From positions 43,110 through 107,109 of the forward strand of contig UQJP01000013.1 in assembly GCA_900541415.1 (NCBI GenBank): DNA of 64,000 nucleotides, in the 5' to 3' direction. This DNA is from an uncultured Odoribacter sp. (GTDB lineage Bacteria > Bacteroidota > Bacteroidia > Bacteroidales > Marinifilaceae). Position numbers and translations under genes: made by a program. Below, piece after piece: positions 44,490 to 53,300 of the stretch (the stretch's first letter is position 1; each line of letters starts with the position of its first letter). The notes below the pieces were generated by a model. That model saw only the letters and a list, made by a program, of their open reading frames with translations, searched no databases and was not told the DNA's origin.

Positions 44490-45878
44490 TTAATGAATAA
44501 ACCTGAACATTCTATTCCACCGGATTTTACTTAAAAACGATTTATCTTTATCAAGCGACAACCAGATAAAATAAGCTTTTCCCACAATATGATCTTCCGG
44601 AACAAATCCCCAATACCGGGAATCGGCGGAACGATGGCGGTTATCCCCCATCATCCAATAATAATCCATATTAAACGTATAGCTATCCACCTGCTGCCCA
44701 TTCACATATATAACAGAATCTTTCACTTCCAGTTTATTCCCTTCATACGCTTCGATGATCCGTTCGTAAAGCGGCAACGTCTTCATGTTCAATTCCACCT
44801 TATCGCCTTTTTTCGGCACATATAAAGGCCCGAAATTATCCACGTTCCAGGGATAATTCTCCGGAGAAAAAGGGAAAATATCAGGATCTATTCCCGTGGC
44901 TAAAGAGCGCGTCACCGCAGTAACGTTCGGGAATTTTTGTAATTTCTCCACCATTTCCTTTGTCAAAGGAAAATAATATTCAGAAGCGGAAATCATCCCC
45001 ATATCGTCATACGCAATCCCCAGCTCCTGCAATTTCATTTTATTCAACGGAGTTCCATTCGTTCTAACAATGTAATCATATTGCAAATTCTCCGGGTTAT
45101 CCACCATAGTCCCATTCACATACAATTGCCCTTCTTTCAGTTCCAGCATATCACCTGGCATACCGACACCCCGCTTGATATAATTTTCTCGCTTATCCAC
45201 AGGGCGCGATACAATATCGAAACGTTCCCACATCAGCTTTCGGATCTGCTTCTCAGCCTCTTTTTGCGACATTTCTATTCCCCGGCTGGCTTCCGACTGG
45301 TGGTAACCTCTGGCGTTCGAACGTATCTGACTGTAATAATCGGGATTATCCAATCCCACCACCACCGTATCCCCTGCCGGGAAATTAAATACGACAATAT
45401 CATTCCGCTTCACCGTTGTGGTTCCGGCAATACGTTTATAAGGCCACTTTATAGCTTCGGAATATGCCTTTGTTTTTTGAGTAAAAGGCAAAGTATGATG
45501 CGTAAAAGGCACAGCTAACGGGGTATTCGGCAATTTAGGCCCATAAGCAACCTTACTGACGAACAGATAATCGCCCACCAGCATGCTCTTCTCCATCGAT
45601 GAAGTCGGGATTGTATAAGCCTCGAAGAAAAACATACGGATCAGCGTTGCCGCCACCACGGCAAAAATCAGAGCATCCGTCCATTCTACGATCTTCGTCT
45701 GTTTTTTTACTCCCTTTTTTTTCCAAAAAGCCCAGTGGACTTTCTTGGTAATATAAATATCGAATATCACCGGGACCAGCAGCAGCAACCACCAATTCCC
45801 TACCCAGTATACCCACAGCAGGTACACCACGATAACAACTCCGAACTTAAACCATTTATTTCTTAGTATATCTCTCAT
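44490..45878 (-). CDS. lepB: Signal peptidase I
   Basis: A 462-residue membrane peptidase that removes signal peptides from secreted proteins. Two N-terminal helices are followed by the catalytic Ser S94 in PTSSMEKS and the general-base Lys K235 in YIKRGVGMPGD. The C-terminal box is GDNRHRSADSRYWG. It is longer than E. coli LepB, with a large insertion between Ser and Lys regions, as in Bacteroidetes. It lies 14 bases after dapB, so the two form an operon. Confidence 0.95.
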   Translation of the reverse strand: MRDILRNKWFKFGVVIVVYLLWVYWVGNWWLLLLVPVIFDIYITKKVHWAFWKKKGVKKQTKIVEWTDALIFAVVAATLIRMFFFEAYTIPTSSMEKSMLVGDYLFVSKVAYGPKLPNTPLAVPFTHHTLPFTQKTKAYSEAIKWPYKRIAGTTTVKRNDIVVFNFPAGDTVVVGLDNPDYYSQIRSNARGYHQSEASRGIEMSQKEAEKQIRKLMWERFDIVSRPVDKRENYIKRGVGMPGDMLELKEGQLYVNGTMVDNPENLQYDYIVRTNGTPLNKMKLQELGIAYDDMGMISASEYYFPLTKEMVEKLQKFPNVTAVTRSLATGIDPDIFPFSPENYPWNVDNFGPLYVPKKGDKVELNMKTLPLYERIIEAYEGNKLEVKDSVIYVNGQQVDSYTFNMDYYWMMGDNRHRSADSRYWGFVPEDHIVGKAYFIWLSLDKDKSFLSKIRWNRMFRFIH

Positions 45879-45892
45879 ATTCCCTCCTAAAC

Positions 45893-46618
45893 TTACATTT
45901 TCAGCAAATCTTCCATACTGTAAATGCCTTTTTTCCCGTTTAAAAATTCGGCAGCCAATACAGCCCCCTGAGCAAATCCTTCTCTGGAAAAAGCAGAATG
46001 ATGAATCTCGATCTCATCTACCGACGATTTATAAATCACGGAATGGATGCCCGGCACTTCCCCGAGCCTTTTAGCTGTAACCGGCAAAACATCCGCAGGA
46101 ATGTCCTTTCCTGCTTCATTCAGCTTCCAGGAGTGATAAGCCGGATGATTATCCAATATCCCTTCGGCAATCGTAATAGCAGTGCCACTCGGTGCATCCA
46201 GTTTATGAATATGGTGTGTCTCTTCGATAAAAACCTTATAATCCTTAAAGCTTCCCATCATTTTAGCAAGAAACTTATTCAACTGGAAAAAAATATTCAC
46301 CCCGACACTATAATTGGAAGCATAGAAAAAGCCTCCGTTTTTAGCCTGGCAATAGGCAATCACTTCGTCCCACTTTTCCAACCAGCCTGTTGTGCCCGAC
46401 ACCACCGGAACTCCGTTATCGAAACACCATTTATAATTTTCCACAGCAACGCCGGGTATTGAAAAATCAATAGCCACATCCGCTTTTTTCAATTGATCCC
46501 CGGAACAATCTTTCCGATTATTTTCATCGACAATCAATACAATTTCGTGACCTCTTTTCAAAGCGATCTGCTCGATCATTTTCCCCATCCGGCCATAACC
46601 TAATAGTGCTATCCGCAT
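45893..46618 (-). CDS. dapB: 4-hydroxy-tetrahydrodipicolinate reductase
   Basis: A 241-residue NAD(P)H-dependent enzyme of the diaminopimelate/lysine pathway. Marks are the nucleotide-binding GYGRMGKMI, GTTGW, the conserved ASNYSVGVNIF and the catalytic EETHHIHKLDAPSGTA with the His-Lys pair. Length is at the short end for the family, as expected in Bacteroidetes. It is the first gene of the dapB-lepB unit. Confidence 0.97.
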   Translation of the reverse strand: MRIALLGYGRMGKMIEQIALKRGHEIVLIVDENNRKDCSGDQLKKADVAIDFSIPGVAVENYKWCFDNGVPVVSGTTGWLEKWDEVIAYCQAKNGGFFYASNYSVGVNIFFQLNKFLAKMMGSFKDYKVFIEETHHIHKLDAPSGTAITIAEGILDNHPAYHSWKLNEAGKDIPADVLPVTAKRLGEVPGIHSVIYKSSVDEIEIHHSAFSREGFAQGAVLAAEFLNGKKGIYSMEDLLKM

Positions 46619-46688
46619 ATATCTGAAAACTAAAAATTAAAAATCGTTCCAAAGTTAACATTATATTCTGCAAGTAGTATATATAAAA

Positions 46689-46720
46689 CCAAAAAAGGCT
46701 GTCTCACGACAGCCTTTTAA
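46689..46720 (-). terminator. Terminator of thrS-infC-rpmI-rplT
   Basis: A perfect 11-bp stem (46693-46703 with 46708-46718) with loop TCAC and a minus-strand T run, just after rplT. Confidence 0.92.
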
Positions 46721-46737
46721 GCAGGATATTTTAATAA

Positions 46738-47094
46738 TTACTTCGCAAATTCTTTTACTTTTGCTACAACTGCTTTGAAAGTTTCCGGATGATTCATCGC
46801 TAAATCAGCCAAAACTTTACGGTTCATATCCACATCTGCTTTGTGAACAAGTCCCATAAATTTAGAATACGACAAACCTTCCAGTCTCACAGCAGCATTA
46901 ATTCTCTGAATCCACAATGCTCTGAATTCTGATTTTTTCTTACGTCTGTCACGGAAAGCATAAGTTAAACCTTTTTCATAGGTATTTTTCGCTACCGTCC
47001 AAACATTTTTTCTTGCACCAAAGTTACCTTTGGTCTGTTTTAAAACCTTTTTTCTACGTGCTCTTGAAGCAACGGCATTTTTAGCTCTTGGCAT
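46738..47094 (-). CDS. rplT: 50S ribosomal protein L20
   Basis: A 118-residue protein with the conserved start MPRAKNAVASRARRKKVLK at 47094. The frame continues 12 codons upstream, but that part is not L20. It assists early 50S assembly. In other bacteria it represses its own operon through a leader RNA; here a small hairpin lies upstream of rpmI. Confidence 0.97.
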   Translation of the reverse strand: MPRAKNAVASRARRKKVLKQTKGNFGARKNVWTVAKNTYEKGLTYAFRDRRKKKSEFRALWIQRINAAVRLEGLSYSKFMGLVHKADVDMNRKVLADLAMNHPETFKAVVAKVKEFAK

Positions 47095-47179
47095 AATTTT
47101 CTTTTTTTGAATGTCAGCGTCCCTTTTCAATAAGGAAACTTACGGCATGGCATCCTGGTTAATTAACTAATTTCTTTTC

Positions 47180-47374
47180 TTACATTACGAGCATTGCTCT
47201 CACAGCTTTTACATCGCTTGGAGAAATAATGGTGTCGTGTGTAAGACTTCTTTTCTGTTTTGTTGTTTTCTTAGTCAGAATATGACGTTTGAAAGCATGT
47301 TTTCTCTTGATCTTCCCGGTAGCGGTCAAAGTAAATCTCTTTTTCGCGCTACTTACTGTCTTCATCTTTGGCAT
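47180..47374 (-). CDS. rpmI: 50S ribosomal protein L35
   Basis: A 64-residue basic protein with the usual MPKMKTVSSAKKRF start and the HILTKKTTKQKR segment. It lies between infC and rplT, the standard bacterial order. Confidence 0.97.
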   Translation of the reverse strand: MPKMKTVSSAKKRFTLTATGKIKRKHAFKRHILTKKTTKQKRSLTHDTIISPSDVKAVRAMLVM

Positions 47375-47444
47375 CTTTTCTTAATTTAATTGTGTTTCAG
47401 AAAAATATGTAATTATAGTGGCTCTCACCACCTATCCTGCTTTC

Positions 47445-47996
47445 TTATTTTTTAGGAGCCAATACAACAATCATTTTTTTCCCTTCGAGTTTCGGCGCCG
47501 CTTCTACTTTCCCGTACTCTTCCAATTCTGAAATAAAACGGGATAAAATGTCAGCACCCTGATCTTTGAACAAGATCGAACGGCCTTTGAAAAACACATA
47601 AGCCCTAACCTTCGCCCCTTCTTCGAGAAATTCTTTGGCATGTTTCAACTTAAAATTAAAATCATGATCGTCGGTCTGAGGTCCGAACCGAATTTCTTTC
47701 ACGACGACTTTCACGCTTTTAGCCTTGATTTCTTTCTGCTTCTTCTTTAATTGATACAAGAATTTGCTGTAATCAATAATACGGCACACAGGTGGTTCTG
47801 CATTCGGAGAAATCTCCACCAAATCCATTCCTGCCGCTTCTGCCATAGCTAAAGCTTCGCGTAAAGGGTAAACCCCCGGTTCAATATTCTCACCGACAAC
47901 CCTTACCTGAGTTGCCCTGATTAGCTCATTAATTTTGTGCTGTGGTTCTCTCTTAACCTGATTTCGTGAGCCTCTGAATTCCATTCTCGTTGCTAT
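47445..47996 (-). CDS. infC: Translation initiation factor IF-3, apparent ATA start
   Basis: A 183-residue IF-3 with an N-domain (HKINELIRATQVRVVGEN), a Lys-rich linker and a C-domain (VKVVVKEIRFGPQTDDHDFNFK). The start is placed at the ATA codon 47996-47994. A perfect AAGGAGG ends 7 bases before it, whereas the first in-frame ATG (47984) is 19 bases from that site and the ATG at 48029 has none. The N-terminus (I/M)ATRMEFRGS then resembles that of other Bacteroidetes IF-3 proteins. Rare start codons on infC permit autoregulation by IF-3 in E. coli (AUU); the same is inferred here. Confidence 0.88.
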   Translation of the reverse strand: MATRMEFRGSRNQVKREPQHKINELIRATQVRVVGENIEPGVYPLREALAMAEAAGMDLVEISPNAEPPVCRIIDYSKFLYQLKKKQKEIKAKSVKVVVKEIRFGPQTDDHDFNFKLKHAKEFLEEGAKVRAYVFFKGRSILFKDQGADILSRFISELEEYGKVEAAPKLEGKKMIVVLAPKK

Positions 47997-48002
47997 ATTA
48001 AA

Positions 48003-48010
48003 TCCTCCTT
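48003..48010 (-). promoter_or_regulatory. Shine-Dalgarno of infC overlapping the thrS stop
   Basis: On the minus strand the thrS stop TAA runs directly into AGGAGG (TAAAGGAGG). Strong Shine-Dalgarno sites are rare in this phylum, so this one is notable and supports the ATA start and translational coupling. Confidence 0.7.
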
Positions 48011-49962
48011 TAATAATTGTAGATCGCATTTAACTGGCTCTCTACTTCTTTATTTATTAATTCTATAAATTCTTCAACCTTCATCGTACCCATATCCCCT
48101 TGTCCCTGGCGGCGTACAGACACCGTGTTTTCACTCGCTTCGTTTTCTCCGACAATCAGGAGATAAGGTATTTTTTTCAACTCATTATCGCGTATCTTTC
48201 GTCCGATCTTTTCATTACGATCGTCTAAAACGGTGCGAATATCGGAATTATTTAACAAATCCGAAAGTTTTTGAGCATAATCATTGAATTTTTCGCTGAT
48301 TGGAAGAACTACGGCCTGTTCAGGCGTCAGCCACAATGGGAATTTTCCTCCGGTATGCTCGATCAAAACAGCGACAAAACGTTCCATACTACCAAACGGA
48401 GCACGGTGTATCATCACCGGACGATGCTTCAGGTTGTCGGCTCCCGTATATTCCAGTTCAAAACGTTCCGGCAAATTGTAGTCCACCTGAATCGTTCCCA
48501 ACTGCCATTTTCTGCCGATTGCATCTTTTACCATGAAATCGAGCTTCGGACCATAAAAAGCAGCTTCACCCAACTCTACGGTTGTTTTTAAACCTTTTTC
48601 CTGTGCAGCCTCAATAATAGCGCTTTCCGCCTTTTCCCAATTCTCATCGGTACCGATATATTTTTCCCGGTTACTGGGGGCACGCAAAGATACCTGAGCT
48701 GTAAAATCTTTAAAATCAAGAGCTTTAAAAATAATAAAGATAATATCTATTACTTTTTTAAATTCTTCTTTCAATTGATCCGGCGTACAGAATAAATGTG
48801 CATCGTCCTGCGTAAATCCGCGCACCCTGGTCAACCCGTGCAACTCCCCGCTTTGTTCGTAACGGTATACCGTTCCAAACTCGGCGAAACGCAAGGGTAA
48901 ATCTTTATAAGAACGCGGTTTGAACTTATATATCTCGCAATGATGCGGACAGTTCATCGGTTTCAGCATAAATTCTTCTCCCTCCTGAGGGGTAGTAATC
49001 ACCTGAAAACTATCCTTTCCATATTTCTGGAAGTGCCCGGAAGTTTTATACAGGTTTACGTTTCCGATATGCGGAGTGATTACCTGCTGGTAACCATATT
49101 TCTTTTGTACTTTTCTCAAAAAAGCTTCCAACCGATCCCTTAACATAGCACCTTTCGGTAACCACATCGGCAATCCCTGACCTACAGCCTGAGAGAAAGT
49201 AAACAACTCCATTTCCTTACCGATCTTGCGGTGGTCACGTTGCTTCGCCTCTTCCATCAATACCAGCCATTCGTCCAGCATTTTCTGTTTAGGAAACGTA
49301 ATTCCGTAGATACGTGTAAGCATCTTGTTATGTTCGTTTCCACGCCAGTATGCTCCTGCTAAACTGGTTAATTTGATAGCCTTGATATACGACGTATCCG
49401 GCAAGTGCGGGCCACGGCACAAATCCGTAAACGATCCCTGGCGATAGTAAGTGATCTTACCGTCCTCCAGATCGTTGATCAGCTCCACTTTATAAGTTTC
49501 GTTGATAGAATTAAAATGCTCCAGAGCCTCCGCTTTACTGACGTTAATACGGCAAAACTCCTCTTTCTGGCGAGCCAGTTCCAGCATTTTCTTTTCAACA
49601 GCCTCCAGGTCTTTATCTGTCAGCACAACGCCGTCACCCGGCTCAATATCGTAGTAAAACCCATTTTCAATAGCCGGACCGATTCCGAACTTCGTGTTGG
49701 GATACAGTTGTTGCAGAGCCTCGGCCATCAAGTGCGCAGAAGAGTGCCAAAAAGCGTGGCGGCCTTCTTCGTCATCCCAGGTAAACAGTTTAATTTCCGC
49801 ATCTTCGTCGATACTTCTGGACAAATCACGAATTTCACCGTTCACAGAGATTGACAACACTTCTTTTGCCAATTTCGGACTGATCGACTTTGCAATGTCC
49901 AATCCCGTCACTCCCGCCTCGAATTCTTTGATATTTCCGTCTGGAAATTTAATCTTTATCAT
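48010..49962 (-). CDS. thrS: Threonyl-tRNA synthetase
   Basis: A 650-residue class II synthetase. It has an N-terminal TGS domain, then an editing domain with HSSAHLMAEAL and the later cysteine-containing FTDLCRGPHLP, then the catalytic core with motif 2 (RYEQSGELHGLTRVRGFTQDDAH) and zinc ligands (MNCPHHC region). The C-terminal part is the anticodon-binding domain. It charges tRNA-Thr and edits Ser-tRNA-Thr. It is the first gene of the thrS-infC-rpmI-rplT operon, with a structured leader. Confidence 0.98.
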   Translation of the reverse strand: MIKIKFPDGNIKEFEAGVTGLDIAKSISPKLAKEVLSISVNGEIRDLSRSIDEDAEIKLFTWDDEEGRHAFWHSSAHLMAEALQQLYPNTKFGIGPAIENGFYYDIEPGDGVVLTDKDLEAVEKKMLELARQKEEFCRINVSKAEALEHFNSINETYKVELINDLEDGKITYYRQGSFTDLCRGPHLPDTSYIKAIKLTSLAGAYWRGNEHNKMLTRIYGITFPKQKMLDEWLVLMEEAKQRDHRKIGKEMELFTFSQAVGQGLPMWLPKGAMLRDRLEAFLRKVQKKYGYQQVITPHIGNVNLYKTSGHFQKYGKDSFQVITTPQEGEEFMLKPMNCPHHCEIYKFKPRSYKDLPLRFAEFGTVYRYEQSGELHGLTRVRGFTQDDAHLFCTPDQLKEEFKKVIDIIFIIFKALDFKDFTAQVSLRAPSNREKYIGTDENWEKAESAIIEAAQEKGLKTTVELGEAAFYGPKLDFMVKDAIGRKWQLGTIQVDYNLPERFELEYTGADNLKHRPVMIHRAPFGSMERFVAVLIEHTGGKFPLWLTPEQAVVLPISEKFNDYAQKLSDLLNNSDIRTVLDDRNEKIGRKIRDNELKKIPYLLIVGENEASENTVSVRRQGQGDMGTMKVEEFIELINKEVESQLNAIYNY

Positions 49963-50070
49963 ATCTTTTCAATTTTGTGGCTCACCACATTTTATATTTT
50001 ATCTGACTTCCCCGTGTTTCCGGGATTGTCACGGTTATATCTATCTGCATTTTTGCAAGTTGCAAAGATA
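49963..50070 (-). promoter_or_regulatory. thrS promoter and structured leader
   Basis: The minus-strand -7 element TATCTTTG lies at 50063-50070. The ~95-base leader can fold two hairpins: CCGTG...CACGG at 50012-50034 and TGTGG-TGAG-CCACA at 49976-49989. Leader control of thrS is known in other bacteria, either T-box or ThrRS-binding; no T-box motif is seen here. Confidence 0.4.
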
Positions 50071-50181
50071 ACAAATATAATACAAAACTAAAAGGCAAAA
50101 GGCAAAAAGTTAAAACTGCTTTTATAACTTTTCACCTTTCACGATTAAGCTCTTATACAATTGATCTGTAAATTATTTTCC

Positions 50182-50814
50182 CTATTCCTGGTTATACAAT
50201 TTATTGAACAAGATGGCCAGATTCATATAGATAGTCGTATTCTGCACCACAATGTGCGAAGGCACCTTAATCCGGGCAGGAGTAAAATTCCAGATCGCCT
50301 TGATTCCCCAGGCCACCATCAGGTCGGCTACATTCTGGGCATTTTCGGCAGGCACGGTAATGATGCCGATCACCACGTTCCGTTCCGCAGCCATAGCTCT
50401 AAGCTGGTCGATGTGATGAATCTCTATATCGTTTACCTTTGTTCCGATCTTCGCTTTATCAATATCAAACGCCGCTTCTATCCGCAACCCGAAAGCCGAT
50501 AAACCTTTATCCTGCAACAGAGCGCACCCCAGCGATCCGGCTCCCACCAGAAAAGCACTGTCCACCTTGCTGAATCCCAAAAAATCTTCCAGAATCTTCA
50601 CAAAACTATCAACTTCATACCCCACCCTCGTCTTTCCTGAAATTCCCGTATGCGACAAATCTTTCGTCACTTGAGTGGAATCGATTTCCATGTATTCGGC
50701 AATCCGGGTTGAAGACACATATTTTTCCCCTTGCTTTTGCAAAGTCTTCACAAACGACAGATACGACGGCATCCGTCTAAGCACTGGTATAGGTACCTCT
50801 TTATTTAATTTCAT
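50182..50814 (-). CDS. rex: Redox-sensing transcriptional repressor Rex
   Basis: A 210-residue NADH/NAD+-responsive repressor. It has an N-terminal winged helix (VLRRMPSYLSFVKTLQ, then STQVTKDLSHTG), a Rossmann domain with VGAGSLGCALL and the C-terminal domain-swapped helix NLAILFNKLY. High NADH releases it from DNA, and targets elsewhere are usually fermentation and respiration genes. A 17-base palindrome lies 62 bases upstream in the region shared with folC and may be its own operator. Confidence 0.96.
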   Translation of the reverse strand: MKLNKEVPIPVLRRMPSYLSFVKTLQKQGEKYVSSTRIAEYMEIDSTQVTKDLSHTGISGKTRVGYEVDSFVKILEDFLGFSKVDSAFLVGAGSLGCALLQDKGLSAFGLRIEAAFDIDKAKIGTKVNDIEIHHIDQLRAMAAERNVVIGIITVPAENAQNVADLMVAWGIKAIWNFTPARIKVPSHIVVQNTTIYMNLAILFNKLYNQE

Positions 50815-50839
50815 AGATATTATCTCTTTTTATAACTTG

Positions 50840-50847
50840 CAAAAATA
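50840..50847 (-). promoter_or_regulatory. -7 element for rex
   Basis: On the minus strand TATTTTTG, 25 bases before the rex ATG and 29 bases downstream of the GTTACAAA palindrome. Confidence 0.45.
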
Positions 50848-50876
50848 AACTTTTTTTCCCATCTTAAAAATAAGAT

Positions 50877-50893
50877 GTTACAAAGTTTGTAAC
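50877..50893. promoter_or_regulatory. Perfect 17-base palindrome between rex and folC
   Basis: GTTACAAA-G-TTTGTAAC is a perfect inverted repeat in the divergent region. Its arms resemble Rex-type boxes (TTGTnAA halves), although the spacer is one base instead of four. It is well placed for autoregulation of rex and possible control of folC. Confidence 0.5.
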
Positions 50894-50941
50894 GGTATCG
50901 AATAAAATTAAGTTTTCAATTTTCCGTTCTCAATTGTTTAC

Positions 50942-50949
50942 TACTTTTG
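50942..50949 (+). promoter_or_regulatory. -7 element for folC
   Basis: TACTTTTG matches TAnnTTTG. It lies inside the longer folC reading frame, which shows that the start at 50934 is not used. Confidence 0.55.
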
Positions 50950-50972
50950 CCTCCATAATATTTTTCAAAACC

Positions 50973-52247
50973 ATGACCTACAAAGAAACTTTAGACTGGC
51001 TTTTCGCTCAGCTTCCCATGTATCAAAGGGAGGGACAGGCTGCCTATAAAGCAAACCTCGATAATACATTAAAACTGGATGCCCATTTTCAACATCCTCA
51101 CCGTCAATTTAAAAGTATCCATGTGGCCGGAACGAACGGCAAAGGCTCCGTTTCGCACATGCTCGCTTCCATTCTCCAGGAAGCCGGCTACAAAACCGGA
51201 TTATACACCTCCCCCCACCTGAAAGACTTTCGCGAAAGGATAAAAATCGACGGCCAAATGATCAGCGAAACCTATGTCACCGACTTCGTCACCCGGAACA
51301 AGGAATTGTTTGCCTCGATAAAGCCTTCCTTTTTCGAAATGACGGTAGCTATGGCATTCAAATATTTCGCCGACCAGCAGGCAGACATCGCCGTGATCGA
51401 AGTGGGATTGGGCGGACGGCTCGACTCTACGAACATCATCACCCCGCTTGCCTCCGTGATTACCAACATTTCGTTTGATCACATGGCATTGCTGGGCGAT
51501 ACGCTTCCTAAAATCGCAGCAGAAAAAGCAGGAATCATCAAACCGGGTATCCCGGCCATTATCGGCACTCAGGACGATGCCTATGATTTTATATTCAAAG
51601 AAAAAGCCGATTCCTGCAAAGCTCCCCTGACATTTGCTTCTTCCGAATGGGGCACCCTGCAAAATCCCGACAATACTTACGATTTTCACCACCGGACGGG
51701 GATCGCATTCCAAAATATAAAATCGGAGTTAAAAGGGAATTATCAGCGTAAAAACATCCCGGCCGTACTCGAAACGGTGTTATCCTTACGCCACAGCGGG
51801 CTGCATATTTCCGACCGGAATATCCGGGACGGCATTGCCAAAACCATCCGGAACACCGGACTCTTCGGACGCTGGCAGCAGCTGAACGCTGCCCCCTACA
51901 CCATTTGCGACACCGGGCATAATATAGACGGTATTTCCGAAATCGTCGCTCAGCTTAAAACCTGTAAATATGATAAATTGCATTTCGTGATCGGTATGGT
52001 CAGCGATAAGGATGTGACCAGCGTTTTAAGCATTCTGCCCAAAGAAGCCTGTTATTATTTCTGTAAAGCTTCTATCCCCCGGGCTATGAACGAACACGTT
52101 CTGGCAGAAAAAGCAAAAGCCGCCGGATTAACGGGATGCGCTTACCCCACCGTGGCCGAAGCTTATGAAGCAGCCCGAAAAAATGCAACTCCTCAGGATA
52201 TGATCTACATCGGCGGCAGCACTTTCGTCGTGGCCGAAGTCATCTGA
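50973..52247 (+). CDS. folC: Folylpolyglutamate synthase/dihydrofolate synthase
   Basis: A 424-residue ligase of the Mur family that adds glutamate to dihydropteroate and to folates. The start at 50973 (MTYKETLDWLFAQLPMYQ) is favoured by the promoter and by the conserved beginning. The P-loop is AGTNGKGSVSH, followed by YTSPHLKDFRERI, the metal-binding SFDHMALLG and the C-domain DTGHNIDGI. Length is normal. It diverges from rex. Confidence 0.95.
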   Translation: MTYKETLDWLFAQLPMYQREGQAAYKANLDNTLKLDAHFQHPHRQFKSIHVAGTNGKGSVSHMLASILQEAGYKTGLYTSPHLKDFRERIKIDGQMISETYVTDFVTRNKELFASIKPSFFEMTVAMAFKYFADQQADIAVIEVGLGGRLDSTNIITPLASVITNISFDHMALLGDTLPKIAAEKAGIIKPGIPAIIGTQDDAYDFIFKEKADSCKAPLTFASSEWGTLQNPDNTYDFHHRTGIAFQNIKSELKGNYQRKNIPAVLETVLSLRHSGLHISDRNIRDGIAKTIRNTGLFGRWQQLNAAPYTICDTGHNIDGISEIVAQLKTCKYDKLHFVIGMVSDKDVTSVLSILPKEACYYFCKASIPRAMNEHVLAEKAKAAGLTGCAYPTVAEAYEAARKNATPQDMIYIGGSTFVVAEVI

Positions 52248-52253
52248 TAAAAC

Positions 52254-53015
52254 TTAATTTTCAAATCCCGGACGCCGGAATTTTTCGGCTTCCGGGAACT
52301 GAAATAAAATATCTTTTTTCAACTGTGTCAATACCACTAACAATTGCAGAATCTCACGCTTCATTTCAGGACAATGAGCCAATAGCGTCTTCCAGGCCTC
52401 CTCGGAACGGCTAATTGCAATCAAGGCCACCTTAGCGGAGCCATTATAGTCTTCTTTTTCCTCCCCACACGAACAAACATGATAATAACCATGTAAAGCT
52501 CTCCGCATTTTAGATTGCATCAAATCCTGATACCAGCCCACCGTTTCCAAAACTTCATCCATCTCCTGCCCTTTATCCTCGCCAAACTTTTCATCCAATA
52601 TTTCAAACACTTTTTCCAGGCATTTATCACTCAAATCCTCATATATCATACAAATACGGACAATGTCGGAATCCTCAACCATCAGGTTATACCGTTCTCC
52701 TTTCATCTCCATATTTTCATAATCTTCCCCCCAAAACTCCCGGTCTATATTTTCAGAAGCATAAATATCCTCAACGTCGATCCCCCTCTCCTTAGCCAAT
52801 TCATGCAACACCTCATAAGTCGATTCAAACACATCCTTTAAGCGTGCCCAAACATTTTCTTCCTCCTGGGAAATCTCTTCATCAAAATTAAACCCTCCTC
52901 TTTCCTCAATCTTTTTTCCCATCACAAAACTCATACAGTGCAACTTTTGATCGCATTTCTCGCACCAACGGTCGCAATAATTATAGATTCCCGGTATAAA
53001 ACCGGCATCTTTCAT
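52254..53015 (-). CDS. Uncharacterised protein with N-terminal cysteine cluster
   Basis: A 253-residue soluble protein that I do not recognise beyond a recurring Bacteroidetes type. The start at 53015 (MKDAGFIPGIYNYCDRWCEK) is preferred over a frame reaching 53180, because that extension overlaps the -7 element at 53128-53135. C14, C18, C21 and C27 form a possible metal or iron-sulfur site. A second small motif, HVCSCGEE, lies near the end. The rest is acidic and helical. It converges on folC with a 6-base gap. Confidence 0.72.
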   Translation of the reverse strand: MKDAGFIPGIYNYCDRWCEKCDQKLHCMSFVMGKKIEERGGFNFDEEISQEEENVWARLKDVFESTYEVLHELAKERGIDVEDIYASENIDREFWGEDYENMEMKGERYNLMVEDSDIVRICMIYEDLSDKCLEKVFEILDEKFGEDKGQEMDEVLETVGWYQDLMQSKMRRALHGYYHVCSCGEEKEDYNGSAKVALIAISRSEEAWKTLLAHCPEMKREILQLLVVLTQLKKDILFQFPEAEKFRRPGFEN

Positions 53016-53127
53016 TTTTTTTAGTTTTTTTCTCGGCACAATCGTAATATTATAGGCAATCCCATAATGGCGCAGCCTGTACACCGTAAAATTAAGAATT
53101 TTTTTAAAAAATGATTCTAAAAGCGCA

Positions 53128-53135
53128 CAAAGATA
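53128..53135 (-). promoter_or_regulatory. -7 element for the cysteine-cluster protein gene
   Basis: On the minus strand TATCTTTG, which places transcription start downstream of the longer reading-frame start and supports the ATG at 53015. Confidence 0.45.
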
Positions 53136-53273
53136 GTCTATATCAATAAATAAAAAAAATAATCTATAACTATTTGTCATTATTATAGTTAACTACAATC
53201 AAAGGAATCCTTTTCATATTATGTACGCTCTCCGGAATCGGATAAAACGGATAACAATCTGGCAGATAAACTG

Positions 53274-53281
53274 TATCTTTG
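53274..53281 (+). promoter_or_regulatory. -7 element for the EamA transporter gene
   Basis: TATCTTTG matches TAnnTTTG, 19 bases before the ATG at 53301. Confidence 0.5.
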
Positions 53282-53300
53282 TCCGTCAATTTTTTAGAAT

